The notes under the pieces are model-generated. The model saw only the letters and a program-made list of their open reading frames with translations. It was not told the DNA's origin and ran no database searches. From positions 14,469,501 through 14,533,500 of the forward strand of contig JARDYH010000001.1 in assembly GCA_029215795.1 (NCBI GenBank): a stretch of DNA of 64,000 nucleotides. The letters run 5' to 3'. Each line of letters starts with the position of its first letter. Position 1 is the stretch's first letter. A program made the translations under genes and the position numbers. The DNA comes from Anniella stebbinsi (lineage: Eukaryota; Chordata; Lepidosauria; Squamata; Anniellidae). This document shows positions 22,240 to 34,344 of the stretch, piece by piece.

Positions 22240-22798
22240 CATAGGCATGCGCAAGCGGTGTGCCAGGTGTGCCCAGGCACACCCTAATGTCTCCAGCAAT
22301 AAACATCAAATTGAGGGAGCCATTGAGTAGGAATCCAGAGGGGGATCCGGATGCAGCAGGAACAGTCCTCTGGCTGCCCTCCGGCTGTTCCACTGCTGCC
22401 ACCCCCAACAGCATGCCGTTGCTCCAGGCAGCAGGAGCGAAAAGGAATCGCTCTTCCGGGAACCTCTCTCTGCGAGCTACACTTCAAAGAGGCCAGGATG
22501 ACCCCCACAAAGGGTAATTTCACCTTGTCAGCCCCTCTTAAGGCCAGTATCACTACAAAGCCCCACTAATGCTGGGGCTTGAGGAGCATCTTCTCATTCT
22601 CCCCACACACCTGCAACGGCACTCCTGTGGTCAGGCAAGCTGAACACAGAGTAGGTCATGAGTGTCTACAGTTTTAATAAATAAATGAATAAAAACAACG
22701 TCCTTTAGGACTGAGTATTCAATGAATGTTGGCTTTAATTTTTTTTAAAAAAATTACCTGGGTGCACACCCTCATGAAATGGGCAGCACACACCTATG
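22240..22798. mobile_element. hAT-type non-autonomous element, family C
   Basis: The element is 559 bases long. Its left end cataggcatgcgcaagcgg and right end gggcagcacacacctatg form an imperfect inverted repeat. It is flanked by the perfect 8-base duplication gcagtatg at 22232-22239 and 22799-22806. The interior is GC-rich at the left and AT-rich at the right, and the open frames in it have no recognisable domain. Eight-base duplications are typical of hAT; the CATAGG terminus is less typical, so the superfamily is an inference. Confidence 0.75.
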
Positions 22799-22809
22799 GC
22801 AGTATGATG

Positions 22810-23910
22810 TGGTTCTTTTCAAGGTTCCAGCCAGCCATGCCCTTTCCCAGGGGACACCATTCCATCCCCCCTCCTTTACCCCGGCTCACATTTTTCTCCC
22901 TCCAATAGTCACCCTGATGCCCTTTGGCTATTTTGGCTCTCCTGCCCCATTACAGTTTCTATTCCCAAAATTGTTTTGCACATGGGGTTCACCTTCAGCA
23001 TGGTGATACCTCCCTCTTTTGCAAGGATGGTGTGATGGGGCCTCTGTGGACCGTCACTCAGAGAACTGCAATCACTATTAGTATATTTGATGAATGTTTT
23101 ACAGCAGGATTCAGATTTTGCGGGTGGGTTCTCAATCTGGCGAGAAGCACTAGCACCATCTCTCATCATTAGCTCGTACATGACATGTTCAAAGGTCCAT
23201 ACCATGAGCCTCTTTATAGGACATATGCTAAGTGACTCAAGATGCGTGTAAAGGTAATGTAATGTAATTTGATTTACTTCTCTCTCTTTTGGTTTTAAAT
23301 AGGAGCTTATAAACCAATTCACACCTACCTAATCCCCCCTTCTGTCCCTGCCAATATCTTTTCATTGCACAGATGTATAGGATGAGTGTGCTCCCTCCAC
23401 AATGAAACTGCAGTATGATCAGGAAGCCTGGCAGATTGTAAACAGGGAGCTTAGGATACAAAATAGGATGCATAAACCATACAGGTGTTTAGTCAAGAGC
23501 AAACATGAACAGAGCTAGCACTGTAATAACCAGCTGGTATAGACACTAGAAATAGGAGCAGGAAAAACATCCACCCACCATCCAATTTCCAGTGAGAACA
23601 GAAATAAACACTTTAAAAACATATACTTGCCAAGAATAGTTGCACATCCAAATTAAGCAGACGTCTTGCCTATTTTCATGAGCAAAAGTATAAACACAAG
23701 ACAATGCTGGTTTGTTTTCCTCCGCCGTTCCTCTGCATTTCTCCAATGTAGAGAAACACCCCATCAATGGTTATGAAATATCTTGGAGAGCTTCTAATCC
23801 AGGTTATCCCACCAATCTATGGCAGTTTTGTATTGATGTCTATCCACCGATTTGATGCGGCTGTGACGATGTCGGCCCAAGGCCTATTATGGCTTCAGCT
23901 CTGCATATCT
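22810..23910. other. unique sequence
   Basis: No gene or known repeat was recognised. A 137-codon minus-strand frame at 22909-23322 has no recognisable domain. Confidence 0.45.
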
Positions 23911-23914
23911 AACA

Positions 23915-23990
23915 ACGCAATCCTATTGATCCCGACTCAGGAACCAATCCCACTGTATTCAAGGGTGCTTTCTCCCAGGGAAGTGTGGCA
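23915..23990. mobile_element. short palindromic repeat, cctatac family (old)
   Basis: acgcaatcctattgatcc with a later ttctcccagggaagtg resembles the 80-base palindrome seen clearly at 49011-49091. It is diverged. Confidence 0.4.
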
Positions 23991-23994
23991 AATG

Positions 23995-24560
23995 CAAGCC
24001 ATGCCCCAATTATGTACTGCTCAGGGATGAGAGTCCAAACCCAAAGAAACCCTCTAGGATTAAACAACCTTGGAACAAGAATGTATGACTTTAACGTAGG
24101 GCAGCTTCAGGGTCTCAGTACAATATGCTGACACATTAGTTCTCTGTATTAGCCAAGACCTGCTTGGTGCCACAGTGTTGCTCAGGTGTCATGATAATGT
24201 GATGATTTTGCATGGCAGCCAGCCAGCTCCCTTGCTCTGCACTGCTGTTCTATCCCTCTCAGTTCAGTTTTCCTTTAGGCCACAGATGATATACCCAGGA
24301 AACAAGGAATCTGGGGAAGCAAGAAGTTCTGATGCTCATCTGGCTGTTCCAATACAACCAGAATGGGCTGTCTTAACAGAGGTGGTTTCACATGTTTTAA
24401 GTGGTTATGTGAACAAATTGTGTCTAAATGTATCTACTTTAGGCTGGAAATGCTTACTTGGCAGATAGTCCCATCCATTTTGGAGTAAACTAGCATGGGG
24501 TTAGGTTTCTAACAATAAGACAATTATTTATTTTACTTCTATCCCAATGGCTACTTGTAA
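23995..24560. other. unique sequence
   Basis: No gene was recognised. About 24448-24515 is another weak relative of the 80-base palindrome at 49011. Confidence 0.4.
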
Positions 24561-24562
24561 AG

Positions 24563-24807
24563 GAGCCAGTGTGGTGTAGTGGCTAAAGTGTTGGACTGGG
24601 AGTCGGGAGATCTGGGTTCTAGTCCCCACTCGGCCATGGTAACCCATGGGGTGACTTTGGGCCAGCCTCAGACTCTCAGCAAAATCTACCTCACAGGGTT
24701 GTTGTTGTGAGGATCAAAATGGAGAGGAGGAGGAGGATTATGTACGTCACCTTGAGTTCCTTGGAGGAAAAAAGGCAGGATATAAATGCAATAATAAATA
24801 AATAAAA
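24563..24807 (+). mobile_element. Sauria SINE copy 2
   Basis: A full-length copy with the A box TGGTGTAGTGG at 24572-24582 and the B box GGTTCTAGTCC at 24615-24625. The shared body and an (AATA)n tail ending near 24807 follow. Confidence 0.85.
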
Positions 24808-24809
24808 GA

Positions 24810-25015
24810 TGGCGATGTATTTCCTTGCAGATTAGGAGCAGTATGCCTGGATGAGCAAGAGGTCTTCCCTTATATCCCGAAACAATTTAGTTTTATAGGG
24901 AAGGTGCAAGTGATTTGCACAATGAGGGAGAAGCGATGGGGAAGTGCAATTAGTGGAAGGTGGAAGGAGACAAGAGAGGATATGGCAAGGAATGGAAAGA
25001 GAGTACTCAAAGAAG
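24810..25015. other. unique sequence
   Basis: Nothing was recognised. Confidence 0.4.
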
Positions 25016-25019
25016 GCGA

Positions 25020-25440
25020 GTGCAATCCACCTTTAAATCCAGTTAGACTGGCGTGAAGTAGATCCTCCTTAGTAGTGGCCCATATCTTATGGAATTCCAG
25101 CCCAAGGGGAGAACAGTTAGCTTCCTCAGCTTCCCCCCTTTTAAAAGCTTTAAAAAGGCCTTGAAAGCCCACCTTTTCAAATGGCTTTTAACTAATGCAT
25201 TTTACTGTGTACGCTCCAATTTTATTGATGTTTTATTGCTGCAGCTCTGGAAATGTTTTTAATATTGGACAAATGATATTTTAATGCATTGTTGGGTAGT
25301 TGGGTTTTGCTTTTTCTTTTTTCTTTTTTGGTGGTATTTATAATATATCATTGCATTTTTATGTTTATACTTGTATTTGGTTCATTGCCTTGGGCTAGCC
25401 TTTTGGTCCAGGAAGAAGGCTTATTAAAATTGAAATAAAA
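25020..25440 (+). mobile_element. L2-type LINE 3' end (diverged)
   Basis: The C-terminal coding part is decayed (tagtggcccatatcttatgg corresponds to the APxLWN segment), and ttttaaaagctttaaaaaggcc corresponds to the FKxAL segment. The 3' untranslated region ends gcctttgg...attaaaattgaaataaaa near 25440. It is 5'-truncated. Confidence 0.55.
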
Positions 25441-25444
25441 ATCA

Positions 25445-28330
25445 ATCAGTCTCTTCCCATCTCTGTCTGGTGTGATAATGAAGTCTCACAAACAGCTCTT
25501 GAGCCTACTAGAAATTTACAGCAGCACCGTTACATATGCTGCATCCAACGGCTGATTTTCAGATCCACTCCGTTGGCTTCACTTTGCAAACTTCGCGCCA
25601 GCTAAGATGTCATTTTAATGCTGTGCTAGCTGGGGCTGCTTTCTGAAAGCTTCCCAGACCTTCATGCAAATTAATTTTATCTGTGTGTATGTTTTAAGGA
25701 AATGGCATGTAAATCGGTCTGAATGATACTTCATTCTGAGAGCTTCCCTTAACAAATCGCCTCATTGTTGGTAGCGTATGGATCTGCAGTGCCTGTGTCA
25801 GGAAGTCAGGCCATCAGAAACATCTCTGCATGCTAATGCAAGGAAGGAAACGGAGCATGGACAATTGCAATAAATGGGCAATAATAATGAGTGATTAGAT
25901 TTTTAGGCCATCTATAGTTTCTCCCTCCCAAGAATCCTGCAGCACTTTGCAGACAGTAATGGCTTATGACCCAAATGATTTCCTATGGAAAGGCGTCCAT
26001 CCCCATTTTACATGCTGGACCAAGCTTACCTTCTCTTCCTTCTCTCACCCCCAGCATACTGTCCCCAAGATCTACTTTGTTAGATATTAGCATGAATCTT
26101 TGTGTGGAAAACCAGGTCTGGAAGAAGAGGGTTTTTTTCCAAATTATTTTCTGTAACGAACTAGAAACATGCTGCTAGAGCTTCCTAGCCAACCCTTTGA
26201 ATTCCTGTTCAACTTATCTCCTCACCTATACTTCCCCAGTTCCCAAAATTCCTTTGCCTGGGCACTTCCATCCCTGCCAATGCCACACATATCCTCCTGG
26301 ATGTTTTTATGAGATGTATCCTTCAGTGCAAGTGGAACATTCACTTTTTTTCACAGAAGTAAAACTGTTTGTCGACATCCCAGGGGTGATAAGGTTGTTT
26401 AGATATCTCTTTCTGAGGCACAGAAGGTGGCCATTTTGACGCCACCAGAAAAGAGGGTGCTGAATTGCATAACATTTACATATAGCAATTGATAGAAATA
26501 GAGATGCAACTTTGGAGATAATGACTATAATTTTAATTTAAAGACAATACATCTCACCATAGCGTGTAAACTTGTGACAAGGTGACCTGGGTGCCTATTC
26601 TGAGAAACTTTCTGGTTCTTTATCTTTAAACCAGACTTGGACTGGGCAGACTTTTCAAAATTGGACTCCAAACAGAGGACAGTCTTTTGTAAAGTCCAGC
26701 ACATAGCCAACTTATGGAGAGCAAATGGATGATCCCTTGCAAAAGGTGTTTGGATAAAATTTGTCCTAGGGCTGCAGGTTGCTCACCCTATTGCCAACGT
26801 TTGCAGCAACGGAAAGAGTCAACTTGTATGCATGAGGTGCACCATACTTCAGCCAGATTTATTCTGCGTCTTATAAGACTGAAGACATGCAATGTTTGTT
26901 TTACTGCATGCTGTGCTTTGAACACTTGAGCAAAGGCATCCAATGCCTGACTTGACACCCCCCTCAGGTAATTCCCCATTCTCATACAGGTGCTCCCAGG
27001 GACATTAACTTAGCTGCATTTCAAAAACTGCTCTCTCTGAATTTAAGCCTGGGCCTTTGGTTCTTTCCCTTCTTCGGCACACTAGATATAGCAAAGGCTC
27101 TGGATAATTTACATACTTCCCATTCAGTGACCGTCCAGCTCATTTCTGCTCTGCTTAGGGCAAAGCTGGTAGGTCAATCTGGCTTCTACTGAATCCTCAA
27201 CTCCTCAAAAGGAGAGAATTTCTACAAGAAATAATTTAGGATTCGTTTTCTGAGCAGGGCTTCAATCTAACCTTTCCACAGCATCAGTGCTTGCCATCAA
27301 CTTATTTTCTTTTGCCAGGGATTTCGTGTTTGTGTTAAGTTCAGGTAAACAAGCTTTTAGAATATCGGCTGACCAGTGGCAACTACCAGGCTTGAAGGGA
27401 CCTTGAGCAAGATGATATGCAGTCCCCCTCCCCACACCACCATCTTTCCATCCCTACCACCACCACAATGGCCACTCACTCTCCTGGCTGATAAATAAAC
27501 GGCTCCTTCAGACAGGGAGGGGAATCACATTTCCTCACCATGGCTCTGCTTCCTGCTTCTCTTCCGCATTTGCAACAAGCTGAAATTTCATGAGGAAGAG
27601 AGCAGCGACCACGTGGCTTGCCAGCTCAGTGCCGTTCAATGAGACAGCACCCTCTAGTAGGTGGTTTATAGTGTAAATTTGCCTGCACATGGAAGGAAAT
27701 TTCATCAAATACCGATATATCTCAGAAGAGTCGGGTTTACTGAGGTTTATTTTTTCTCACTAAGACTGGGAAATGGAGCAGGAGTCACGCAGGAGACTAG
27801 CCAGTCATGAGCATGCTATACAATGCTCATTTAAAGATGCTCAAAGAAAAGAACAAGGAAGGAATGAGAAAGAACAGAAAGAAAAAGGAACTTTTCCTTC
27901 CCTTGCGCTGTTAGTAAATGGTGGGAGAGAGGACATAAATTGTTCTTTTGTTTAACCAAAAAGGTAACCAATAATCGTAAAGCCAGCTGTGACAAAGAGG
28001 TTATTTTTCTTGCACTTTTACTTGCTCTGGGAGTCAGAATCCCTTGGAGATCTACTAAAAATGTCCCAGAGATCTACCAGTAAATCCTGATCTACTTTGT
28101 CCACCCCTGTCGCACAGCATCTGTAGATATGATTGCCCTACTGAATTTTAACCCAGAAATATAGCTTCAAAACCTAAAAGTTTCAAAGGTCTGAGTGTGC
28201 TCATATTTAATATTTCTTCATAGGATGTGCCCGTGTGCTTTACCTCCAACCTGCACGTGCCAAAATCCTCCTCCTGTGAAACAATTAATGGTGCAGGAAC
28301 TCTGCACGGGGTCGGTCGCCCTAGCTGTAG
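25445..28330. other. unique sequence, no gene seen
   Basis: This is nearly 3 kb without recognised repeats or exons. About 25590-25800 has the even, non-repetitive look of conserved non-coding DNA (gcaaattaattttatctg, gcatgtaaatcgg). Short frames across 26.0-26.9 kb have no known domain. Confidence 0.4.
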
Positions 28331-28337
28331 ACCTGGG

Positions 28338-28465
28338 CCCGATCTACACCAGGCAGGATCTAACACTTTGAAAGTGGGTTGAAAACAGTATATGGAATGT
28401 GTGCTGGGCATGAACAGTTGTCAATACCATTATAAACTGTTATAAAGCAGTAGTGTAGATCCTGC
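28338..28465. mobile_element. palindromic MITE, CTACAC family
   Basis: The left end cccgatctacacc and right end agtgtagatcctgc are inverted copies. The 6-base direct repeat cctggg flanks it at 28332-28337 and 28466-28471. The right part retains ataaactgttataaagcag, as in the 5565 copy. Confidence 0.6.
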
Positions 28466-28474
28466 CCTGGGTTT

Positions 28475-29074
28475 ACGTATCAGTCTTACGAGAATGGTGC
28501 ATCAGAGTCATGGGGAACATGAAAGGGAGGCAGATACAAGCTAATGACACCTCCGCGCCATGTTCAAGGTCTTAATATTTCCAGTCAATCTGGGAATTCT
28601 TGTACTTAGCTTCATTACACAGAAATTTAAGATGTTGGTACTATGGAGTCTGCCGAGTCCATCACCCCCGCACCTGTTTTAAGGGCACATTCCTTTGCTG
28701 ATGAATGACCCATGTTTCATGTAGTGATTGGCCATTAATCATGATAAGGAATAAGCCTAACGAGTCATACATTCAATGTACTACTGTTTCACCAGCTTAG
28801 ACGTGAAAGAGTCTATTAATTTCACTATGGTCAAGACAAAAGGAGACCGAGAAAGTTTCCTTTTCTGATGGGCCATTTCCTTGAGGACTGCAGCGAAATC
28901 AGATTCATTCAAGATGCCCCATCTATTTTCTTTTTCTTTTTGGCCTTGTGGGGAGGTGCTTCACCAAGATTCAACATTAATTTTCTCTTTCTGTATAGCC
29001 TTAGTACAGAGACAGGGAATCTGTCACCTACCAGATATCATTGGATTGCATTTCGCATCACAGTACTTTAAATC
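28475..29074. other. unique sequence
   Basis: No gene or known repeat was recognised. Confidence 0.5.
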
Positions 29075-29077
29075 TGT

Positions 29078-29592
29078 GGCTCAGTTCGGATGACATGTTA
29101 AGCAACAGAGGAGTAAATAACGTACTGACTGTGCCTTAGGCAGGAGGAGTTCCACAGACGACACACTGCAGCCGGCGCTGCTCGGAACCTGCAAACGCCC
29201 CGGCTGCAAGGAACTTGCGGTGGCCATTTTGGTTGTAGCCTCTCCTCCATGTGTCCTCCAGCCGTATCCCAGCATGCACCGTGAGTGCTGCCTGCTGCGT
29301 AGAGCGGCCGGTTTATTTTGGCTGCTCTAGGCAGCAGAACTCTATTCCAAAACAGAATAGTCCATGGAGCAAGGGGGGGGGGGCCTGAATTCGGACGACA
29401 CTTTAAACAATGGGGCTTCGAGCTAAACAACGTGCAAGCCCGTTGTTTCGCTCCATTGTTTAAAGTGCCTGATTAACGTACTGTTAGTTGTGTGTGCATT
29501 GTGTGCTGCCCTCCAGACGACACAATAAGCAACACAACTGATGATTGTTTTCCCCCCTCCTCCGTTGCCTAATGTATCATCCGAACTGAGTC
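29078..29592. mobile_element. GG-TIR DNA element, copy 2
   Basis: The ends are ggctcagttcggatgac and gtatcatccgaactgagtc, with the 3-base direct repeat tgt on both sides (29075-29077 and 29593-29595). Length and internal order match the 9887-10399 copy: a GC-rich part with cagcatgcacc, an aacaatgg/ccattgttt hairpin, then gattgttttccccc. No frame encodes a transposase. Confidence 0.65.
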
Positions 29593-29599
29593 TGTGTCT

Positions 29600-30140
29600 A
29601 ACAAAGACATCTCCCCCCCCCCTCCATTTTTACTGTAGATTAGGTGCACGGTACCTTATATGGAATTCAAAAGTCTCCAGACTCACTATGTGAGGGTCCA
29701 GGTTGGGGAGGCTGGCGCTACTCTAGAATAAGACATGGGTGCTTGGCACAGAAAATATGGTCTGTTTTGGCCCAGAGACTCATCCTTTTAAATTCCCGAA
29801 CACTAGGAGTTATGGAACAGTCATGTCCTTCTTCCGGTTCCTCCCTGTGTCCCATTGCTCTTTCTCTCTCTGTGCCTGCTGTAATGGGCAGGACTCCAAA
29901 AATGCCACACAGTCATGCAGCTAGGGCTGGATCTGGCGGCTAAAGTCCAGGGGGCTAAAGTCCAGGGCCGTGCAGCCCAAATGACCACCCAGAGAATGTA
30001 AGCATGGAGGCGAACTCCATTTTATTCCTGCAGACATTCTGGTGCTATTATTTAAGTGAATTCAAAATGCAGCATTGCACATGCTCAGATAGGTTTTTAA
30101 ATAATGATTATCAAGGTTGGGCAGACAATTTTCTCATAGT
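29600..30140. other. unique sequence
   Basis: No gene or known repeat was recognised. Confidence 0.5.
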
Positions 30141-30148
30141 TCTAACAT

Positions 30149-30429
30149 TTGGGTAACCATATGAAAAGGAGGACAGGGCTCCTGTATCTTTAATATATAC
30201 AGCACCTGGTGAAATTCCCCCTTCATCACAACGGTTAAAGCTGCAGGAGCCCTGCTCTCTTGATCAGACACAAAAGAGGGCAGGGCTCCTGCAGCTTTAT
30301 AACTGTTGTGTTGAAGTGGGAATTTCACCAGGTGCTGCATGCATACAAATAACACCGGCTGAAATTCCCAGTTTTATACAACTGTTAAAGGTACAGGAGC
30401 CCTGTCCTCCTTTCCATATGGTCATGCTA
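30149..30429. mobile_element. palindromic hAT MITE, family A copy 3 (diverged)
   Basis: The element is 281 bases long. The ends have drifted (ttgggtaacc on the left; ggtcatgcta on the right), but the inner arms ggacagggctcctg, gaaattccc and tcttcatcac-like words keep the family order. It is flanked by the perfect 8-base duplication tctaacat at 30141-30148 and 30430-30437. Confidence 0.8.
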
Positions 30430-30469
30430 TCTAACATATCCCGCATGAGTGTACTGGGTGGAGTCAGTG

Positions 30470-30533
30470 TGAGCCAGTTTGGTGTAGTGGTTAGACTTTT
30501 GGACTAGGACTCAGGTTAGACTGTTGCACTAAG
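30470..30533 (+). mobile_element. Sauria SINE 5' fragment
   Basis: Only the head remains: gagccagtttggtgtagtgg (A box) followed by ttggactaggactcagg. It breaks off before the B box. Confidence 0.6.
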
Positions 30534-30544
30534 AGACACATATA

Positions 30545-30886
30545 CTACCCAAGGGAGGCTTAAAAGGTGGCAACAAGAGAGAGGGCCTTCTTGGTGGTAA
30601 CCCCCCATTATGGAATGATCTCCCTGATAAGCCCCCCCCCCCATGGACCAATGTCAACAGTTTTCTTTTCAGTACCAAGTTTATTAGGTCCTGGGTTGTC
30701 TTTGGCTGATAGTTTAATGTTTTAGATATATATTGCCTCTGTGTGTGCTATCTGATTATATGGATTTTATGCAAATGCTTTGTTGTCCTTTATATAATAT
30801 GCTTTGATGGTTTTTAATGTTTGTGAACTGCCCTGAAAGCTTCAGTTATGGGCAGTATAGAAATATAATGAATGAATGAATGAATG
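30545..30886 (+). mobile_element. L2-type LINE 3' end
   Basis: It runs from gagagagggccttcttggtgg in the coding remnant through tttgtgaactgccctgaaag and gggcagtatagaaatata, to a (TGAA)n tail near 30886. It is 5'-truncated. Confidence 0.7.
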
Positions 30887-30889
30887 CTG

Positions 30890-31690
30890 CTCTCTAGGTA
30901 TAGACAGTAGAGAGCTAGTTAAACCAATGAACTTCTTTGGTATAAGGCAACTTCCTATTTTCCTAGGCCCCAATTCTGTGTACCCTTCCATAGAAGCAGA
31001 TCCTGAAATGCCCTTGACTAAAATGGTTCAATTTGTTTGTGTGTCTGGGTCTGCGTGTGCATGTGTGGTTGTGCCTGTACTACTGCCGGAACTACTAAGC
31101 AAACCAAATCATCTGCAAGAGTTATTTTACAAAGTGCCAAGATGAAATTTGCAGCAATCGAAAAGAAATACGTTCTGAGGCAGGTTACAGCAAACAAGGA
31201 AATAATTTCAGTGGCTATTTCTCTAAATAGTCTGACTTGGGAGAAGCATGCCATCACACACACACACACACACACACACATATTAAAAAGGGAGAGAGAG
31301 GCCTGCAGGTTGAATTTCCCATAACTGTAACTAAAATTCATTTCCTTTCTAAAACTATTTTGCCAGGAGAGCGCGTAATAGCTTCATAAGTAGTGCCTGT
31401 TGCATTACGTTTGTGTCCTTTGTGGGCTTGTGGGGATGATTGCGACTTTTATCAAATACTTACAGCATGTGTGTGTCTGTGTGTGTAGGTTTGAAGTGTC
31501 GATACGGGAAGGTTCCTAGGGTTGTGTATTCAGAATCTCCTCCTGAAGAAGTGGTGGAGCATGTCAGACGTGTGGAAAACAGGATGAGAAATACAGAACT
31601 CTTAGGTTCTCCTCTCCTTTTTTTTTTGTGCAAGCTGAGAAATAGAACTCAGCTGAAGAGCAATGGAAGGCTTGAATCCATGTCTGGAAT
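30890..31690. other. unique sequence with (CA)n microsatellite
   Basis: An (AC)n run lies at 31255-31280 and imperfect tgtgtg stretches at about 31037-31075 and 31467-31487. No gene was recognised. Confidence 0.5.
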
Positions 31691-31697
31691 CAATGGA

Positions 31698-32090
31698 TAA
31701 GAACATAAGAACATAAGGAGTGCCATCCTGGATCAGATCGAGGGTCCATGTAGTCCCGCACTCTGTTCACACAGTGGCCAACCAGCTGTCGAGCAGGGAC
31801 CAACAAAGCAGGACATGGTGAAACAGCACCCTCCCACCCAGATTCCCCAGCAACTGGTGCACACAGGCTTACTCCCTTGGATACTGAAGGTAGCACATAA
31901 CCATCCGGGCTAGTAGCCATTGATAGCCTTCCCCTGCAGGAATTTATCCAACCCCTTTTTAAAGCCATCCAATTTGGTGGCCATCACTACATCTTGTGAT
32001 AGTGAATTCTGTAATTTAACTTTGTGCTGTGTGAAGAAGTCCTGAATCTCCCACCAGGTTCTAGTATTTTGAGAGAGGGATGATGGCCAA
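31698..32090 (-). mobile_element. CR1-type LINE 3' end
   Basis: On the minus strand it runs from the decayed gaattcactatcacaagatg, through ggccaccaaattggatggc and gctactagcccggatgg, to tggatcaggatggcac and ttatgttcttatgttctta at the end. The order matches the plus-strand CR1 piece at 45.0-47.0 kb. It is 5'-truncated. Confidence 0.7.
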
Positions 32091-32199
32091 TAAACTGGTA
32101 CTCAGTCCAAATAAGAAGGATATTTTGGGAGAGGGTGGATTGTCTGTTCAGGCAGATGGCGTTTGGCCTGCTTTGCATGGGTTTGTACTGCCCCTAAAG

Positions 32200-32915
32200 C
32201 AGGGACATGGAACCTCTTTCACCTAGATGATTTAGGATAGACCACAGCAAGTTACTTCACACTATGCATAATGAATTTGTAGTATTTACTGCCAGAAGGT
32301 TTGGTGATGACCATTAGAATAGAGGGGTTTAGGTGGGGATTAGACATATTAGTGAAGCATAAATCCATCAATGGCTGCTAGCCATGATGGTTATTTGTGA
32401 CCCCCAGGCTAGGGATTTTGAATTGAAATGTTCAACTTTGTTAAATATGCTGCATTTATGTTTCATGGATTGCCATGCCTCTTTCGTTCCGTTCTCCAGT
32501 CATTCATGGAATTGGATTTGTTTTAGGGCTGTGCGGGGATTTTGTCCCACTCGTATAAGCGCTAATGTGCTTTAGTGCAAGAGAGAATGTTTGCAAATCC
32601 CCCGGGCAAATTTTAAAAACACAAATCCACGGAATCCACGCAGCTCCTAAAAACGTTGATCCAGTGCGGGATCCGCAGGTGGGAGTCATAGAAATCCAAG
32701 TACATTTGAATCCATTGAGGATTTCTCTGACTTTCATCCTCCAGGTTCAGAGGCAGCATGCCACCAAATAGCAGCAGATGAGATTAAGAGCAGGAGACTG
32801 TGATTGTCTTCATGTCCTGCTTCCAGACTTCACATGGACATCTGGTTGGCCACTCTAGGAAACAGAACCCTGTAGTGGTCTGATCCAGCAGGTTTCTTCA
32901 TATGTTCTTGAGGAC
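32200..32915 (+). mobile_element. CR1-type LINE 3' end, interrupted
   Basis: The first part (about 32200-32410) reads gatgaccattagaatagagg, attagacatattagtg and atcaatggctgctagcc. The second part (about 32738-32915) reads caggttcagaggcagcatg, gactgtgattgtcttcatg, ggttggccactct, and tgatccagcaggtttctt. The 330 bases between them (32411-32737) are foreign to CR1 and contain tagggctgtgcgggg, similar to one terminus of the hAT element at 47605. Confidence 0.65.
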
Positions 32916-32919
32916 AACA

Positions 32920-33900
32920 GGCGGCCTTCCTCATAGGCATCAGAGCTTGATAGGTCTCCCTTGCTATAACAGCTCCTTGTACCTGCATCCAATGCTGCTC
33001 CCAAACATTGGGAGCCTTTCTGGAAGGGCATCTGATGCAGACAAGGGAGCTGCAGAGGAAAGAGAAAATAGCCAGACTCCCTTAAGTATGCTTCAGGCAT
33101 GTGAACAGGCCACTTTGTTTTCCTGACAGTATTTTTTTTAAAAATCCTCATGTGAAATTTCATCATTTTCGTTTTTAAACAGAGAGCTGCAAAACGTATC
33201 CCGTTGTTCCAATTTTCAACACTTGTTTTAGCAATATCTCCCCTCCTTCCCTATCTGTTTGTTAGGTGCTCTGAAAAACACTCACACACCCAGAAACCTA
33301 TCACCATGGTACCTAAGCCTTTTCCCATTAAAGGAACACTATTTTCACTGCTTACTTAGCAACACTGACAATAGCCTCCAGCGGCAGTGAAGCAAGCTGA
33401 CTTCGTGGCATTTTGCAAGATGAATTCTTCAACACCCCGGTATGTTTCCTCTTTGCACTGTTCCTTTGCAAGAGATGCAGCCATGGAAAAAGATGCTCCC
33501 TCGTCAGCGACTACTGACGCTGCCATTGTGCACACGCCGCAGCTATGGATCAGCGGGTACACTCTGTACCTTTGCATGCCAAGAAGAGGAAAATCAATTT
33601 CTGCCTTGAAAAGGTGAAACTAGTGTTGCAGAAGAGCCGCACGCAGTTCTCAGGTGCTCTAGGGTACTGGCGACTTGATGAGGGCATTCACCAAAATTGG
33701 ACATGGGAAGGAGTGTCCGCTTGAGTGCTAAGTGATGTAGTGCAAAGGAGACTCTGCTCTGGATAAAAAGTTAAAAAAGGTAGAAAACACTCTCTTGTAT
33801 TACTTCATTCAACTTGATTTCTATTTCTATGTTAATAACCGCCTTAAAAGCAAACAGACCCTAGCCAGCATCCATACACAAGTTGGGCACCATGTTTGTT
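32920..33900. other. unique sequence
   Basis: No gene was called. A 76-codon plus-strand frame at 33387-33617 has no recognisable family and no splice context I could support. Confidence 0.45.
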
Positions 33901-33904
33901 TACT

Positions 33905-34055
33905 TACTTAGTTTAATCTGTTTACATCATTAAGAAATTACTTCATTGTTGTACTTTTATACTGTCTTTATACCTGTTGCTAGCCACCTGGGGAGCAGGG
34001 ATGCATTCTGCCCAAAGAGAGGTTAAGAAATCGAATCCAATCCAATCCAATCTGT
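33905..34055 (+). mobile_element. possible L2 3' tail
   Basis: tatactgtctttatacctg, agccacctggggagc and a tail of aatcc units (34034-34052) look like an L2 terminus with an unusual pentameric tail. It is weakly supported. Confidence 0.35.
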
Positions 34056-34154
34056 TATACCTTGACTTACCTTGCAGGCCTGGGATACATAATAGCAATT
34101 TTGTCAATATCTACCTCTGTTTCCCCGAAGACTCACATTTCCTAGCCTTGATTT

Positions 34155-34235
34155 CCTAGATGTTGTTGGATTACAATTCCCATCATCCCTGAGCATCGTT
34201 CATGCTAGCTGGGGCTAGGGAGGTGGGGACCACTT
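34155..34235. mobile_element. fragment of the ACTCCCATCAT palindrome
   Basis: gttgttggattacaattccc followed by atcatccctgagc and gctagctggggctagg matches one half of the palindromic MITE seen at 57446-57595. Confidence 0.5.
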
Positions 34236-34344
34236 GTCTTAAGTTTGGGTAACACACTGAAACAAAGACAGATGAATACAAAAATAAATAAACACATAAT
34301 ATTGATTCCCCCCCCTCGCTCGGATTTTCTTATTCCTATGGGAC

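Noticed and set aside
22019..22553. Overlapping frames of 85-131 codons on both strands
   Set aside because: Half of the longest one is poly-isoleucine from (AAT)n, and the rest lies in a non-coding hAT element.
33387..33617. 76-codon plus-strand frame as a possible exon
   Set aside because: Composition is plausible, but there is no recognised homology and I could not support splice sites.
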